Shown here piece by piece: positions 34,274 to 43,975 of a stretch of DNA of 64,000 nt. Where the stretch lies: contig OX465598.1 of assembly GCA_950022295.1 (NCBI GenBank), positions 119,333,001 through 119,397,000 on the forward strand, given 5' to 3'. How positions within the stretch are numbered: the stretch's first letter is position 1; each line of letters opens with the position of its first letter. The notes beneath the pieces are model-generated. The model searched no databases. It was not told the origin of the DNA and was given only the letters and a program-made list of their open reading frames with translations. Source of the stretch: Bromus sterilis (taxonomy: Eukaryota; Streptophyta; Magnoliopsida; Poales; Poaceae). The position numbers and the translations under genes were made by a program.

Positions 34274-34780
34274 ATGGCTTCCCCAAGTTCCCCCAAGTAC
34301 AAGTTCATCATCAACGTCATCAACCCTTACCATGCTGAGGTGAAGAAGCACCCTCAAACTCTTTGGGTGGAGGACGGTGTCCTCCACAAATAAGATCTAA
34401 AGGGACCTGTCAAGGAGGGAAGCATCCAGGTCAGGCTAGAAGAAGTGGAGCAAGAAGTCTTCAAGTACAAGAAGATGGTCGAGCGTGGTGTTGAAGCCAA
34501 CTTCGACATCATCAACGATCTGAAAGCACACTACAAGAAGGAGATGAAGGAGATGTGGTCAAGCATGACCGCATTGGAAGAAACAGTGATTGAGCTTCAA
34601 GGGAAGATTTATGATCTCCAAAACCAGAACTGTGAGTATGAACTAAAGTTTCTGTGCATGGGTTTGGGTGTTGAAAGAAGGATCCTGGAGACTGAAGTCT
34701 CATTTGAGACTGGAGAACCCCTGCCATGGAAGCGCTTTGCCAAGGACTACGTGCTCAACAAGAACAAGAATGAGGAGTGA
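34274..34780 (+). pseudogene. Post-pol ORF of F (coiled-coil protein, one stop)
   Basis: From ATG 34274 (GCCATGGC context) the frame reads ASPSSPKYKFIINVINPYHA, meets one TAA near 34391, then continues from 34394 to 34780. The second part is rich in Lys/Glu heptads (EEVEQEVFKYKKMVERGVEA, ALEETVIELQGKIYDLQNQN) and should form a coiled coil. It sits between pol and the 3' LTR, where Athila elements carry an extra, sometimes env-like, ORF. No signal peptide or membrane span is seen, so an envelope role is not supported. Confidence 0.6.
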
Positions 34781-35329
34781 AATATCCTTGGGTAATGGCA
34801 TCCCCTTAGCTTGTTCCAAGCTTGGGGGAGTGCCCAGTATATTTATCTTTATCTTTATCTTTTAGAGTCAAGTAGAGTCGTATCATGTCTAGGGAAGTTA
34901 TCTTATGAAATAGGTGTTTGCATTGAGGTCTATCACTCCTTTGTGGAGAGTCTTGTATCCGTGAGTGTGGAGTCGTCTATGATGGAATATTAATGAGAAG
35001 TCTATTGGTTTCTTCGTTGCACTCGGTATTCTCTCCACGCAATCGACCTTGTATGCTGATTCTTGTGGGTGTATTGACCTTATATCAGGTATGGCTTTGA
35101 AAACTTTATTTAAATCATGGCAAACATATCTTTGGCCATAACAACAAGCATGATTTTCTCAAGTAGCGACATAGCCAAAACCTTTATGTTATTATTCTTG
35201 AAGTGTTATGTTGACAAGGAAGACAACTTGATGTGTTATGCTTATTTTAATGTTTATGCTTTATATTGCTTTGCATCTAAGTCATCATCAATTGTTTGTT
35301 CTCTCAAAGCCTTTGCTAGCCAAACTCTG
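34781..35329 (+). other. 3' non-coding region of F up to element K
   Basis: No gene. It contains a PPT-like tract AAGCTTGGGGGAGTG at 34819-34833, resembling the true tract of F at 57241-57253. It ends with CTCTG (35325-35329), the left target duplication of K. Confidence 0.65.
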
Positions 35330-36336
35330 TGCCGGTAATCAGATATCGGGGGTACCACATTTCCCTGGTTCCGAGCACGCCTCTCAGATTGCCCCAAATG
35401 CGACCGTGGAGAGTTCCGGTAAAGAGACGCCGAGAATGCTGCGGAGGAGTGCACAGGATCAGTTCCGAAAGGATGGATTCACCTAGCTAGCTCCCACTGC
35501 CTGACAAAGAAGGCAGTGCATTCAAAGCACTAGAAGACAAGCATGCACCGCTGACAGGAGGTAGCTTCCACCTAGCGGGCGTTCCCACGCATACTCGGCG
35601 CATGCATGCCCCAATTGTCCCCGCGACGCCACGTGACCTTCTCGGAACAACCCAGGACGCCTCGTGTCCACAAGCTTAACATAACCTCCCTTATTGTGAC
35701 TATCAGTGGGACTGTGGAGATCCCCTTTCTCTATAAAAGGGAGACACCAACCACATCAGGAGGGGGGAGAAGGAGATAAGTTAGGGAGATAGAGAGGAAA
35801 AGGAGCCAAAAGGAAGGCAAGGAGGAGAAACGAAAAGAAGGATGAGAAGGAGGAAGATCTATCCCAGCATAAGCACCACCTCAATGCATCCTCATCTGGA
35901 GGCATCCACACAAATAAGGCGGGGAGTTCGTCTCTTGGACTTCCTGGGAGATCTCTGAAGGATCTCTTCTTGAGGGCACGACCAGCTTCATCAAGAGTAG
36001 AAGAGGAGTATAGTGGAGTGTAGTGTAGGGTATCTTCTCCTAGAAGATCACCTTGTATTGTTTTGTACTTCACCACAAGCAAGAAGATCAGACATGCAGG
36101 AGTAGGGCTTTTAATCTCTGGACGACCCGAACCTGGGTAAACCCCGATGTTTACTCGCATCTTTCCATTGTCGTTTCGACACCGCAACGACCTTCATCTA
36201 CATTAAGCAACCGGGAACCCAGCGTGTTCCCCATCCCGTACGGTCTCCGGATCGTGCCCTCCCGGGAGCGGCCCTCCCGGAAGGTGTTCTCGGGGCAGCG
36301 TCGCCGCTGTCCTCCCCTGCTTCTGGTTCTACGACA
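35330..36336 (+). repeat. 5' LTR of K
   Basis: About 1,007 bases, TGCCGGTAATC to CTACGACA. TATA box TATAAAAG at 35732-35739. Compared with the right LTR it has roughly 40 extra bases near 35375-35415, otherwise scattered substitutions. It is followed by GGAG and the primer-like site at 36341-36357. Confidence 0.8.
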
Positions 36337-36340
36337 GGAG

Positions 36341-36357
36341 TGGCGCTAGAAGGAGGG
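36341..36357 (+). other. Putative primer-binding site of K
   Basis: TGGCGCTAGAAGGAGGG, four bases inside the left LTR. It starts with the TGG expected from a tRNA CCA end. I cannot name the tRNA with confidence. The same bases also follow the right LTR (39577-39593), which complicates the boundary. Confidence 0.55.
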
Positions 36358-37692
36358 CGGGCGATCACGTCAGCCGTAACATTTGTTCCTTGTGCAGGAA
36401 GGGCTGACGACCACGTTGGCCATAACGTATGTTTCTTATGGAGGATATGGAGTTCACTATATCTTCGTCAAGCCATGGAAAGCACCGCCGGTATAGGCAT
36501 CATCACGAGCGGCAGCTCGGCACGCCTGTCATGGTGATTCCATGATTGCTGCGCTCAGGGGCTTCTTGACGTTCTCTCGAAGACGCTTCGTGAAGCCTCG
36601 CCCTTCAGACCCACAGGGATGACATCCCGGATGGTTTTCGTGCCGGATATCTTTCGCCAACATGCTGCAGGACACTGTTCCTTCAGCCGGTCTCGCAACC
36701 GCCTAAGGAGATCTATCTTACTATTCCCGGACGATTGGGCCAGATGGTTTGTCTTCTTTCCGGATGATAGTCCCGGAGCACACCTTTTCACTCAAGGCGG
36801 AGAGTGCACGAGGCCTCACCCTCGCTTTGCCTTGGCAAGAGATTCGCGCCAGACCACGCTGTCCATCGACGTTGGTTCTCTGTGAAATCAATCCCACTCG
36901 GACGACTGATCCGCCTCGCGCTGACAGTACCAAGCTTCCACTATCGGTCCGTTCGATAAAGCTCTGTTCGGAGTAGCCTGCGGAGGCTCCATACCTTCCC
37001 AGGATAAAGGTTCCAACGGATAGTCCTCACCTCCCGGTATCCAGCCATCCCGGAGAGACCGGGCTGGAGTCCCCGTCTAGCATCCGTGCGGACGAATGTA
37101 CCAGTCTCCCAGAAAGACTCGCCGGAAAGAACCGCACAACTCGGATCCCAAACCGAGCCACTAGCACAACACCCATGAGGTATTGTACTTCCGCAGACCT
37201 TTCGGTTCTCGAAGTTGCTTTCCCTATGAAGACTAGAAGTGGAAGTGAGTATTTAATGCTCATGTTGCCATCTACGTTCCCATCAAAACGCGCCTACCGC
37301 ACGCAGTAGTGAGTTCCTGCAACACTCCTCCGATAATCCGTGAAAGAGGTCAAAACAAAGGTACCGGAATCCACTGGTCGGATGTTCTCTCCCTCGGGGG
37401 CAATCGACGCAAAAAGATATCCATGCGGTACAAAAAAGACAAGGCTTCCTAAAAAGTTATTGCATTCATTACTACTACCCCGTAGGGATTCTAATGAACC
37501 AAAGCCCTGCTTGGGTCTTTCCGGATCACTATTTACACCTTGCGCTAACCGGACGGAGTGGTTGCACCACTACCACTGTCTACCTACTAAGTACAAAAGT
37601 GCAGGACCAAAATAAGAAGAACCCCACATGGGAGAACCACTGGATCCAAGCTGTGGCCCTCGCCCAGACCTTTCCAGCATCATCCCACTACC
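36358..37692. other. K interior without recognised gene
   Basis: GC-rich, with several open frames of 60-90 codons on both strands and no domain motif. I see nothing that looks like gag or pol. The stretch lies just downstream of the antisense B3 frame and could hold its 3' untranslated region. Confidence 0.5.
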
Positions 37693-38319
37693 TCAGTGCT
37701 CGGCGGCGGGTTCAGCGCCCATGAAGTCGTGGACGACTCCCACATCGCCTTGCTCGCCGGGATCTCCAACAGCAACCTTTGCGTAGCATTCCGCGCGAGG
37801 TCCCCACGGGTGGAAGATCTTCAGCCAGAGGGTGTCCTGGCCATCAAAGCGGAAGACGATGGCCAGGAACTGCTGGATGTTCCTCCAGCGGACGAATGCC
37901 TCCCAGCCATGGTCCAGCTACATGGTGCCGCCGTCAAATGTTTTCGCCACCCACACGGAGCCGTGGGGGCACCCCTCCATCCGTAGGTACAAGCCTTGCG
38001 GCCTGCGCCCCGCCATTGCCTGCGACAAGGGCTCCGACAGCCGAAGCCAGCCGCACGTCGGGTCGGCTGCCGCCACGAAGAACTCGTGGGCCGGTACCGC
38101 CATGTGTGCCCTTGTCAGAGCCGATGACATCACACCGCCATGACCACGGCCACGACCACGCCGGACCGCCGCTCCGCCTCGGCCCACGCCGCCGCCTTGA
38201 ACGCCCAAGATCGCTTGGGCCGCAGTGCCCAGGGTTTGGGTGACGTTGTCGGCGCCATTGGAGCTCGGAGCTTTGACAGAGACTGAGAAGGGGATGGAAA
38301 ATGGAACAGACTCCTCCAC
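37693..38319 (-). pseudogene. B3-domain protein gene (antisense in K, one nonsense codon)
   Basis: Minus-strand frame from 38319 (upstream limit; no ATG there) to TGA at 37693-37695, with one TAG at 37918-37920. Residues 41-62, numbered from 38319, are Arg/Gly-rich (GRGGAAVRRGRGRGHGG). From residue 79 the B3 pattern follows: EFFVAAADP, LRLSEPLSQAMAG, LYLRMEGCPHGSVWVAK, FDGGTM; then, beyond the stop, LDHGWEAFVRWRNIQQ, LAIVFRFDGQDTLWLKIF. B3 domains are plant DNA-binding folds found in ARF, RAV and REM factors. In-frame ATG codons are at 38130 and 38103. A TATA-like TATTTAA lies at 38335-38341. Similar in layout to the E2 ORF at 41449-42148. Family by motif reading only. Confidence 0.72.
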
Positions 38320-38334
38320 TTCTCGCCGACTCGC

Positions 38335-38341
38335 TTAAATA
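38335..38341 (-). promoter_or_regulatory. TATA-like box upstream of the K B3 frame
   Basis: Minus strand GGGTATTTAAGCG. It is 77 bases upstream of the first ATG on that strand (38258) and faces away from the 3' LTR. Together with the pyrimidine-rich leader that follows, it looks like a small plant promoter. Function is inferred. Confidence 0.45.
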
Positions 38342-38609
38342 CCCAACGGGCACTTGCAGTGGAGTGGATTTTCTACTCTACTGTAAGCACATTAAATTAC
38401 CATGGGGTCAACTGCTCCATTACCTTGAGTCTTGCCATCTTTTGCAGGGGCATCATCATCATCTGTCAAATCCGAGTGGAGGCGCACCACGTGGCACCCT
38501 CTGCCCTGTCCCCGTGACATGACAGCCCGTGCGCAGTCTACAAGAACTTCCCGAACGACTCGACTTTGATTCCGGGAAGCCTCTATCAGAAGCCAAGCCC
38601 GAGGGCTAC

Positions 38610-39572
38610 TATCGGTAATCAGATACCGAGGGTACCATATTTCCCTAGTTCCGGTAAAGAGACGCCGAGAACGCTGCGGAGGAGTGCACATATCAGTTCC
38701 GGAAGGATGGAGTCACCCAGCTGGCTCCCACCGCCTGTCAAAGAAGGCAGTGCGTTCAAAGAACTAGAAGACAAGCATGCATCGCTGACAGGAGGTAGCT
38801 TCCACCTGGCGGGCGTTCCCACGCATACTCAGCGCATGCATGCCCAAATCGTCCCTGCGATGCCACGAGACCTTCTCGGAAGAAACCAGGACGCCTCGTG
38901 TCCACAAGCTTGAGACAACCTCCCTTACTGTGACTGTCAGTGGGACTGTGGCGAGCCCCTTGCTCTATAAAATGGAGATGCCAACCACATCAGGAGGGGG
39001 GGCCAAGGAGATAAGTTTGGGAGATAGAGAGGAAAAGGAGCCAGAAGTAAGGCAAGGAGGAGAAACGAAAAGAAGGAAGACAAAAAGGAAGATCCATCCC
39101 AGCATACCCACCACCTCAATGCATCCTCGTTTGGAGGCATCCACACAAATAAGGCGGGGAGTTCGTCTCCAGGACTTCCCGGGAGGCCTCTCAAAGATCT
39201 CTTCTTGAGGGCACGACCAGCTTCATCTAGAGTAGAAGTGGAGTATAGTGGAGTGTAGTGTAGGATATCATCTCCTAGGAGATCACCTTGTACTGTGTTC
39301 TACTTCACCAGAAGCAAGAAGATCATACATGCAAGAGTAGGGCTTTTAGTCTTTGGACAGCCCGAACCTGTGTAAACACCAATGTTTACTCGCATCTTCC
39401 CATTGCCGTTTCGACGACGCAACGACCTTCGTCTACATTAAGCAACCGGGAACCCAGCGTGTACCCCGTCCTGCACGGTCTCCGGGCCGTGCCCTCCCGG
39501 GAGCGGACCTCCCGGAAGGTGTTCTCGGAACAGTGTCACCGCTTTCCTCCCCCTGCTTCTGGCTCTACGACA
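38610..39572 (+). repeat. 3' LTR of K
   Basis: About 963 bases, TATCGGTAATC (expected TG altered to TA) to CTCTACGACA. TATA box TATAAAAT at 38966. It matches the left LTR except for the ~40-base indel and substitutions. Confidence 0.8.
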
Positions 39573-39616
39573 GGAGTGGCGCTAGAAGGAGGGCCTGAGG
39601 AATTCTACCCCCGACA
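39573..39616 (+). other. Extra 44 bases after the K right LTR
   Basis: Repeats the bases found just inside the left LTR (GGAGTGGCGCTAGAAGGAGG), then adds GAATTCTACCCCCGACA, an LTR-like end, directly before the target duplication CTCTG. It looks like the collapsed remnant of a further internal-LTR unit, or an LTR whose true end is here. Confidence 0.6.
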
Positions 39617-39829
39617 CTCTGTACTAAGCGGAATTCTGCTTGTGCATCCATACCCTGAAACCACTATCTTCCATATGAGTCCACCATACCTCCCTATTCG
39701 AGGTATTTTACTACCACTCCTAAAGTATATAATTCATGTGCTATCTTTAAATTTTCAAAATCTTCTGCTTTGCGTCTCTGGTTTAGCTCATGAGGAAGTA
39801 GTATATAATTCATGATCTTCTTAAGTTGG
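39617..39829 (+). other. F 3' non-coding segment between K and E2
   Basis: AT-rich, no gene. It begins with the right target duplication of K (CTCTG) and ends with GTTGG (39825-39829), the left target duplication of E2. It continues at 56372 on the far side of E2. Confidence 0.65.
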
Positions 39830-40267
39830 TGACGGGGATCAACCCCGGCAAATCCCATGGTCAGGGACCCTGGGTTAGTCATGCGAGGCACATGTTGGAA
39901 GATAGCTCGTCGGCAAACAGGAAGGCATGCTCCTGCTCGATATTATTGATGGGGGAGATGCGATTACAGGGGATGTCAAGGCTGGAGCGCTCAAGGCTAG
40001 GGTTACAAATGATATTGGTTGTCCTTTTCGTCGCCCCTCCTAGCCCTTATATACTCGGCTAGGTCTCGGGGAGTTCATCTACGTTTACAGGTAAGCTTTC
40101 CTAACCCTAGCTTGCTCCGTACGGCAGGTTCTCACACCTTCCTTGTGAGTCGCAGACTCCTACGTCGGTGCTAATTAGCGAGCTGAGGCTGTATCTTCAC
40201 GGGCCTTCTGTCTTCAGGGACACCAGGTAGGCTTATCCGTAGGAGTCGTGGGGTCACCCCCTCGTCA
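39830..40267 (-). repeat. 3' LTR of E2
   Basis: 438 bases, minus-strand start TGACGAGGGGGTGACC at 40267 and end ATCCCCGTCA at 39830. TATA-like TATATAAG (minus) at 40046-40053. It is preceded in the element by a purine-rich ACTCGGGGGTTGC (40268-40280 complement), the likely polypurine tract. Confidence 0.88.
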
Positions 40268-41440
40268 GCAACCCCCGAGTGTCTGGGGGACTCGAAGAGT
40301 CGCGCAGGGACTCGAGTACATCCATTTGTCAGTTATTTGTATGCGCGGTGCAACCACGGTTCGCTGACAGTCTGGTGGCCATGACAAAACCTGTTTCGAG
40401 GGATGCTAAGCTGAAAGGGCCCAAGGAGTCGACTGGTCGAACCTTGGTGAATTGCACTAGGGAAAATACCGCAGTAGCCCAATCAAACCCACGTCCCTCG
40501 ACGTGAACTTGGAACACTGGTGTCGAGCAAAAGTCCTGCCGCTTCAGGTCTTACGGTGTTCATTTGCCGCCAGTAATGTGCATAGCCTAAGGCGCGTCCG
40601 CCCGGCTTTTTCTGTCATGCGCAGCGCATGGAAAAGGTTGGGAGTGAAATCGCTCTTTGGCAAGTCCCAGCCCGGCCGAACTTCGCAGCGGGGTCTTACC
40701 TACACGCAATCTTGTGTGGCATCTGGGCACAGTGTATCGTGTTCCAGGAATGTGTGTTTTTGAGGCGCGGAGCCTTATAGCATTGCACCTGCTTGGAACA
40801 AAACATCAAGCGAGATGTTCACTCATTCACCCGTGGAGCTTGTTTCGAGTGCTCAGACGGGGGATTTTTCGCGAGTAGTCACTCGAATTCCATTTCGGTT
40901 CTTGAGGTGAGGGAGCACCTGAGACTCTTAGCGTCGTATGATCTTGGCGAATGCATGTTTGTCTTGCGTCGGGTTGAGGGAGCACCCGAGACTCTCGAGA
41001 GTGCGAGTGGTCACTCGAGCATATTGCTGACCTTTGGGTCAGGGAGCACCCGGGACTCTCATGATGTGCTCTCCCGATGGGAGTAAGATGTTTTTCTTCA
41101 TCCGGAAAAAGATCGGAAAGATAGAATCTCAGAGCCTTGATGTATGTTAGTTTTCTTCACCACTTGTCAGGATAACGATGCCTCTGTTTGATGGCTGTCA
41201 GGGATGCTCCGCCAGTGAACCGTCACGTCTTCATGACCGGTCGTAATGATGACCGCTGTGGCGTGCGGAAGACGCTGGTTGAGTTTTCGATATGCGCGTT
41301 GGAAATGCGCATGACTTGATGCGTCTCGCGCACAGTGCGTCCCGTGGGAAAGCATCTTGGTCTTGGAATCTGAGACGTCTACGGCGTTTGGTCTTTGAAT
41401 TAATTGCTGCTGCCGTGTTGGCTTGTCTGTGCTGGGAGGT
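40268..41440. other. E2 3' region with polypurine tract and short repeats
   Basis: Starts with the probable polypurine tract at 40268-40282. No gene is recognised on either strand. Three imperfect repeats beginning GGGAGCACC[CT]GAGACTCT occur at 40911, 40978 and 41042, spaced 64-67 bases, the same period as the larger array at 43044-43452. The right end leads into the promoter of the plus-strand B3 ORF. Confidence 0.6.
40905..41065. repeat. Short ~65-bp-period repeat array in E2
   Basis: Three diverged units starting at 40911, 40978 and 41042 share GGGAGCACC[CT]G[AG]GACTCT followed by variable sequence. This smaller counterpart of the 43044-43452 array lies on the other side of the B3 ORF. 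Confidence 0.6.
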
Positions 41441-41448
41441 TTTTGTTC

Positions 41449-41456
41449 TATAAATA
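41449..41456 (+). promoter_or_regulatory. TATA box of the antisense B3 ORF
   Basis: TATAAATA followed by GG, 76 bases upstream of the first ATG (41532) and followed by a C/T-rich leader (cttcttctcttcttcttctc) typical of plant 5' untranslated regions. It lies on the plus strand, opposite to E2 transcription. Confidence 0.65.
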
Positions 41457-41531
41457 GGCCTTTTGCTTCCACAGCGTTTCGCCTCTATCCAGCTTACTTC
41501 TTTGCCTCTTCCTTCTTCTCTTCTTCTTCTC

Positions 41532-42148
41532 ATGGTTCCTAGGCGGGTGCTGGTCGTGGCCATGTTCGTCGTGGCCGTGGTGGCCATGCACCACGCTCAT
41601 GCCGTGGTGGTCGCCATGGTGCGGCGCCAGTGCCTTCCTCCTCTCCCTTGGAGGAGGGTTTCTGGCGCTATGATTTTCTTTTGCATGTTCGTGGCCAGAG
41701 CGCCAGTCACGTTCTTCTTCCCTCTGCTTTTTCCGCCATTGTCTCTGAATGTGGCTTAGATGGCTTGCTTCTGCATCTTCAAGGGAGCTGTCAATCATCT
41801 TCTTATGTTGACTTGGAGGTTGATGGCTCCCGCTTTATTTTTCTTGGCTCTAGTTGGAGTGTGTTTGCTCAGCGGTTGAAGTTGCGGGATGGCGATATGC
41901 TCAGCTGTCGTTTTGACGGAGAAAGCACCGTCACTGTCCGCGCGTTCGACCCGAGATGCAACAGCATGGATCCGCAATGGCAGGAGTCGAGCAGCGACAG
42001 CTCCACAAGGTTGAGGAGTTCTACGCCTGCATCTTCTACAGCTCCGTCTTCTGGCGACTCCGCAGGTGGTGGTGCCGCCTCCATCAGCTCCGAAGAAGAC
42101 GTCGATGTCAAGCCGTCAATCAAGCGGGTGCGCCAGGCGACCTTGTAG
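41532..42148 (+). CDS. B3-domain protein ORF, antisense in E2
   Basis: Plus-strand frame open from 41543 to TAG at 42146-42148. An Arg/Gly-rich stretch (GRGHVRRGRGGHAPRSCRGG) precedes a B3-like domain: residues 15-107, numbered from codon 41630, run DFLLHVRG, HVLLPSAFSAIV, LLLHLQGSC, DLEVDG, FLGSSWSVFAQRLKLRDGDM, LSCRFDGESTVTVRAFD. The tail is Ser-rich then acidic (SSEEDVDV) with a basic KRVR. B3 proteins bind DNA and act in the nucleus. The first ATG (41532) is in another frame; the B3 frame has no early ATG, so a frameshift, non-ATG start or splicing must be assumed. It lies between integrase and the 3' LTR, with its own TATA box. Confidence 0.72.
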
Positions 42149-43043
42149 AACTGGAGGCGACCTCATCTTCGCTGGCAACTCGGAGAAGAGGCTGTACGTC
42201 CGGAGAAGAAGGCGTGCAGCTGCAGCTTGAGAAGAAGCTGGTGGAGCGGGAGAAGAAGTTGGTGGAGAATCGACAAATAAGTTGAGCTTTACCCTTTTCT
42301 TATGTCATTGACATCCTCAGCTAGCTTCCTTTTCCTTTGTCTGTGGTGATGCCCTTTTACTAGGGTCGATTACCCCTCATGGGCACACATGTAGAAGCCT
42401 TAATTCCTTGGGTAATTCCCTCTTGTAACAGGAGCTGCCTTCTATCCAAATGTAGTTGAGTCCTTTTATACCTTTATGGTTGAATTCAAGCGGTGGTTGA
42501 GATCTTACAATATTTTCGACTCCTGAGATGCACTGTCTTGGACTCCTTCTGATGGTGCAGAACGTCTTCGACTCCATATGATAGCGCTAAATGTCTTCAA
42601 CTTCTTCTGATGGCGTGGAATGTCTTCGACTCCTCCGCGATGCGCTGACTTTATCTTTCTAGTGAGTTCTTTCGGATGCGCGGCAGCGCTCCCGATGGGA
42701 GTAGCCCCCGAGGCTACGTTGAGTTATAGAGTCAAACGTAGGCTTTAGATTTGTTTCCCTTGTCGTTCTTCCGTTAATTTCTGTCGTTTATCAGGTGCGC
42801 GTCAGCGCTCCCGATGGGAGTAGCCCCCGAGTCTTTAGGTGATCGTTGGCGATCGGATGAAGACTAAAGGAGTCTGTGTCCTGTGCTTCCTTCAGAATTT
42901 CTTCAGAGTACTTGGTGCTTCATCTTATTTTGGCCATGTCTTTGAGCCTTGTTCTCAGCAGGTGGGGCTGCCCGGGTATTTTTGCTTGGGCTTTCTAAGA
43001 TTTAGACTGCGCGAGTGGTTCTTGGGAGGAGGCGGTGCTTGAG
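42149..43043. other. E2 region downstream of the B3 ORF
   Basis: No recognised gene. Just after the B3 stop another frame encodes a Glu/Lys-rich coiled-coil-like run (LQLEKKLVEREKKLVEN, to 42285), perhaps a former C-terminus of the B3 protein after a frameshift. Two copies of CGCTCCCGATGGGAGTAGCC are at 42687 and 42807, each followed by CCCCGAG, the core of the adjacent tandem repeat. Confidence 0.5.
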
Positions 43044-43452
43044 CCTCCGAGTGCTTTGATGTAGAGATCGCGAGAGCCACGATAACGTCTCTCGGGGAGA
43101 GTTTTTGTGCTCGAGTCCCTGAGTGTTTGTGGTTAGAATTGCTTGAGTGGCGCCTCTCGGGGGGATTTTATCTTTAAGCCCCCGAGTGCTTTGGTTAAGA
43201 TCGCGTAGGCGAGAGCGTCTCTTGGGGGGATTTTATTCTTAAGCCCCCGAGTGCTTTGGTTAAGATCGCGTAGGCGATAGCGTCTCTCGGGGGGATTTTA
43301 TGCTTAAGCCCCCGAGTGCTTTGGTTAAGATCGCGTAGGCGATAGCGTCTCTCGGGGGGATTTTACGCTTAAGCCCCCGAGTGCTTTGGTTAAGATCGCG
43401 TAGGCGATAACGTCTCTCGGGGGGATTTCACGCTTAAGCCCCCGAGTGCTTT
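43044..43452. repeat. 65-bp tandem repeat array in the 3' region of E2
   Basis: Four near-identical 65-base units start at 43179, 43244, 43309 and 43374, with a partial unit at 43439 and two degenerate units upstream (about 43044 and 43116). Each unit holds CCCCCGAGTGCTTTGG and TCTCGGGGGGATTTTA. CTCGGGGG and CCCCCGAG can pair as an 8-bp stem across each unit boundary. The minus-strand form CACTCGGGGGCTT resembles the polypurine tract of the element at 40268. Tandem repeats in this position are known for Tat-lineage elements. Confidence 0.9.
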
Positions 43453-43660
43453 GAGATGGCAGTATTTGGGAAAAATTTTCTTTATTGCGGTCGAGCAGCT
43501 ACATGAGTTGCCAGTCATGTCTGACCGATGGGGACAATGGATAGAATAGTCACAAGTTTGCTACGTTTCATGGGTTACCCACGTCCTCGTCTGTCTTCGG
43601 GTTCTTCAGCCTGTAGGCGCCACCTCCGATGACTTCTGAGACTATAAATGGTCCTTCCCA

Positions 43661-43975
43661 TTAGGGGGCAAGTTTATGGACCTTCTCTTGTATCAGCCGT
43701 ATGACTAGGTCGCCTTTGTTGAAGGTTCTAGTGCGTAAGCGACTGCTTTGGTAGGTGCGTAGCTTGTCCTGGTATCCCTCTGATTTTGCCAGGGCTGTGT
43801 CTCTTGCTTCGTCAGCCGTATCTTTGTCGTCTTGTAGTGCTTCTTCTACTTCTTCTTCTTCGTATCCGGTGACCTGAGGTGCTCCGAACTTGAGTTCGTG
43901 TGGTAGGACTGCCTCTGCCCCGTACACCATGAAGAAGGGTGTGTACTGGGTCGCGGTGTTTGGGTGGTTCGTAGG
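43661..43975 (-). pseudogene. pol: Integrase C-terminus of E2 (shifted frame)
   Basis: The minus-strand frame contains ATQYTPFFMVYGAEAVLPHE, the conserved segment after the integrase core of plant gypsy elements, then GYQDKLRTYQSSRLRTRTFN and GDLVIRLIQE. It continues the integrase of 43976-44883 after a frameshift near 43975 and stays open to 43661. Confidence 0.75.

Larger units (their letters stand above)
35330..39616 (+). mobile_element. Element K: non-autonomous LTR retrotransposon carrying an antisense B3 ORF
   Basis: Perfect target duplications CTCTG flank it (35325-35329, 39617-39621). LTRs lie at 35330-36336 and 38610-39572, starting T[GA][TC]CGGTAATCAGAT and ending CTACGACA. A primer-like site TGGCGCTAGAAGGAGGG follows the left LTR, and a TATA box in each LTR reads on the plus strand. 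The 2.3-kb interior has no gag, protease, RT or integrase motif, but holds a minus-strand B3-domain reading frame near the 3' LTR. An extra 44 bases (39573-39616) follow the right LTR before the target duplication. I do not recognise the family. Confidence 0.82.

Noticed and set aside
34394..34780. Post-pol ORF of F as an envelope protein
   Set aside because: No signal peptide or membrane segment. It is a charged coiled coil with a stop in its N-terminal part.
37696..37986. Plus-strand 96-codon frame in K as the gene of this region
   Set aside because: The recognisable B3 pattern is on the minus strand. The plus frame is its shadow.
41532..41759. Hydrophobic Val/Ala-rich frame from ATG 41532 as a secreted or membrane protein
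   Set aside because: The hydrophobicity arises from reading the CGTGGC repeats out of frame. The B3 pattern is in another frame.
37693..42148. The B3 frames as ordinary host genes outside transposons
   Set aside because: Target duplications CTCTG (K) and matching LTRs with near-matching target copies (E2) show both lie inside retrotransposons. An origin from a host gene remains possible.
43179..43452. Regular 65-bp repeats considered as a CRISPR array
   Set aside because: The units are head-to-tail copies with no variable spacers, in plant retrotransposon DNA. They are an ordinary tandem repeat.
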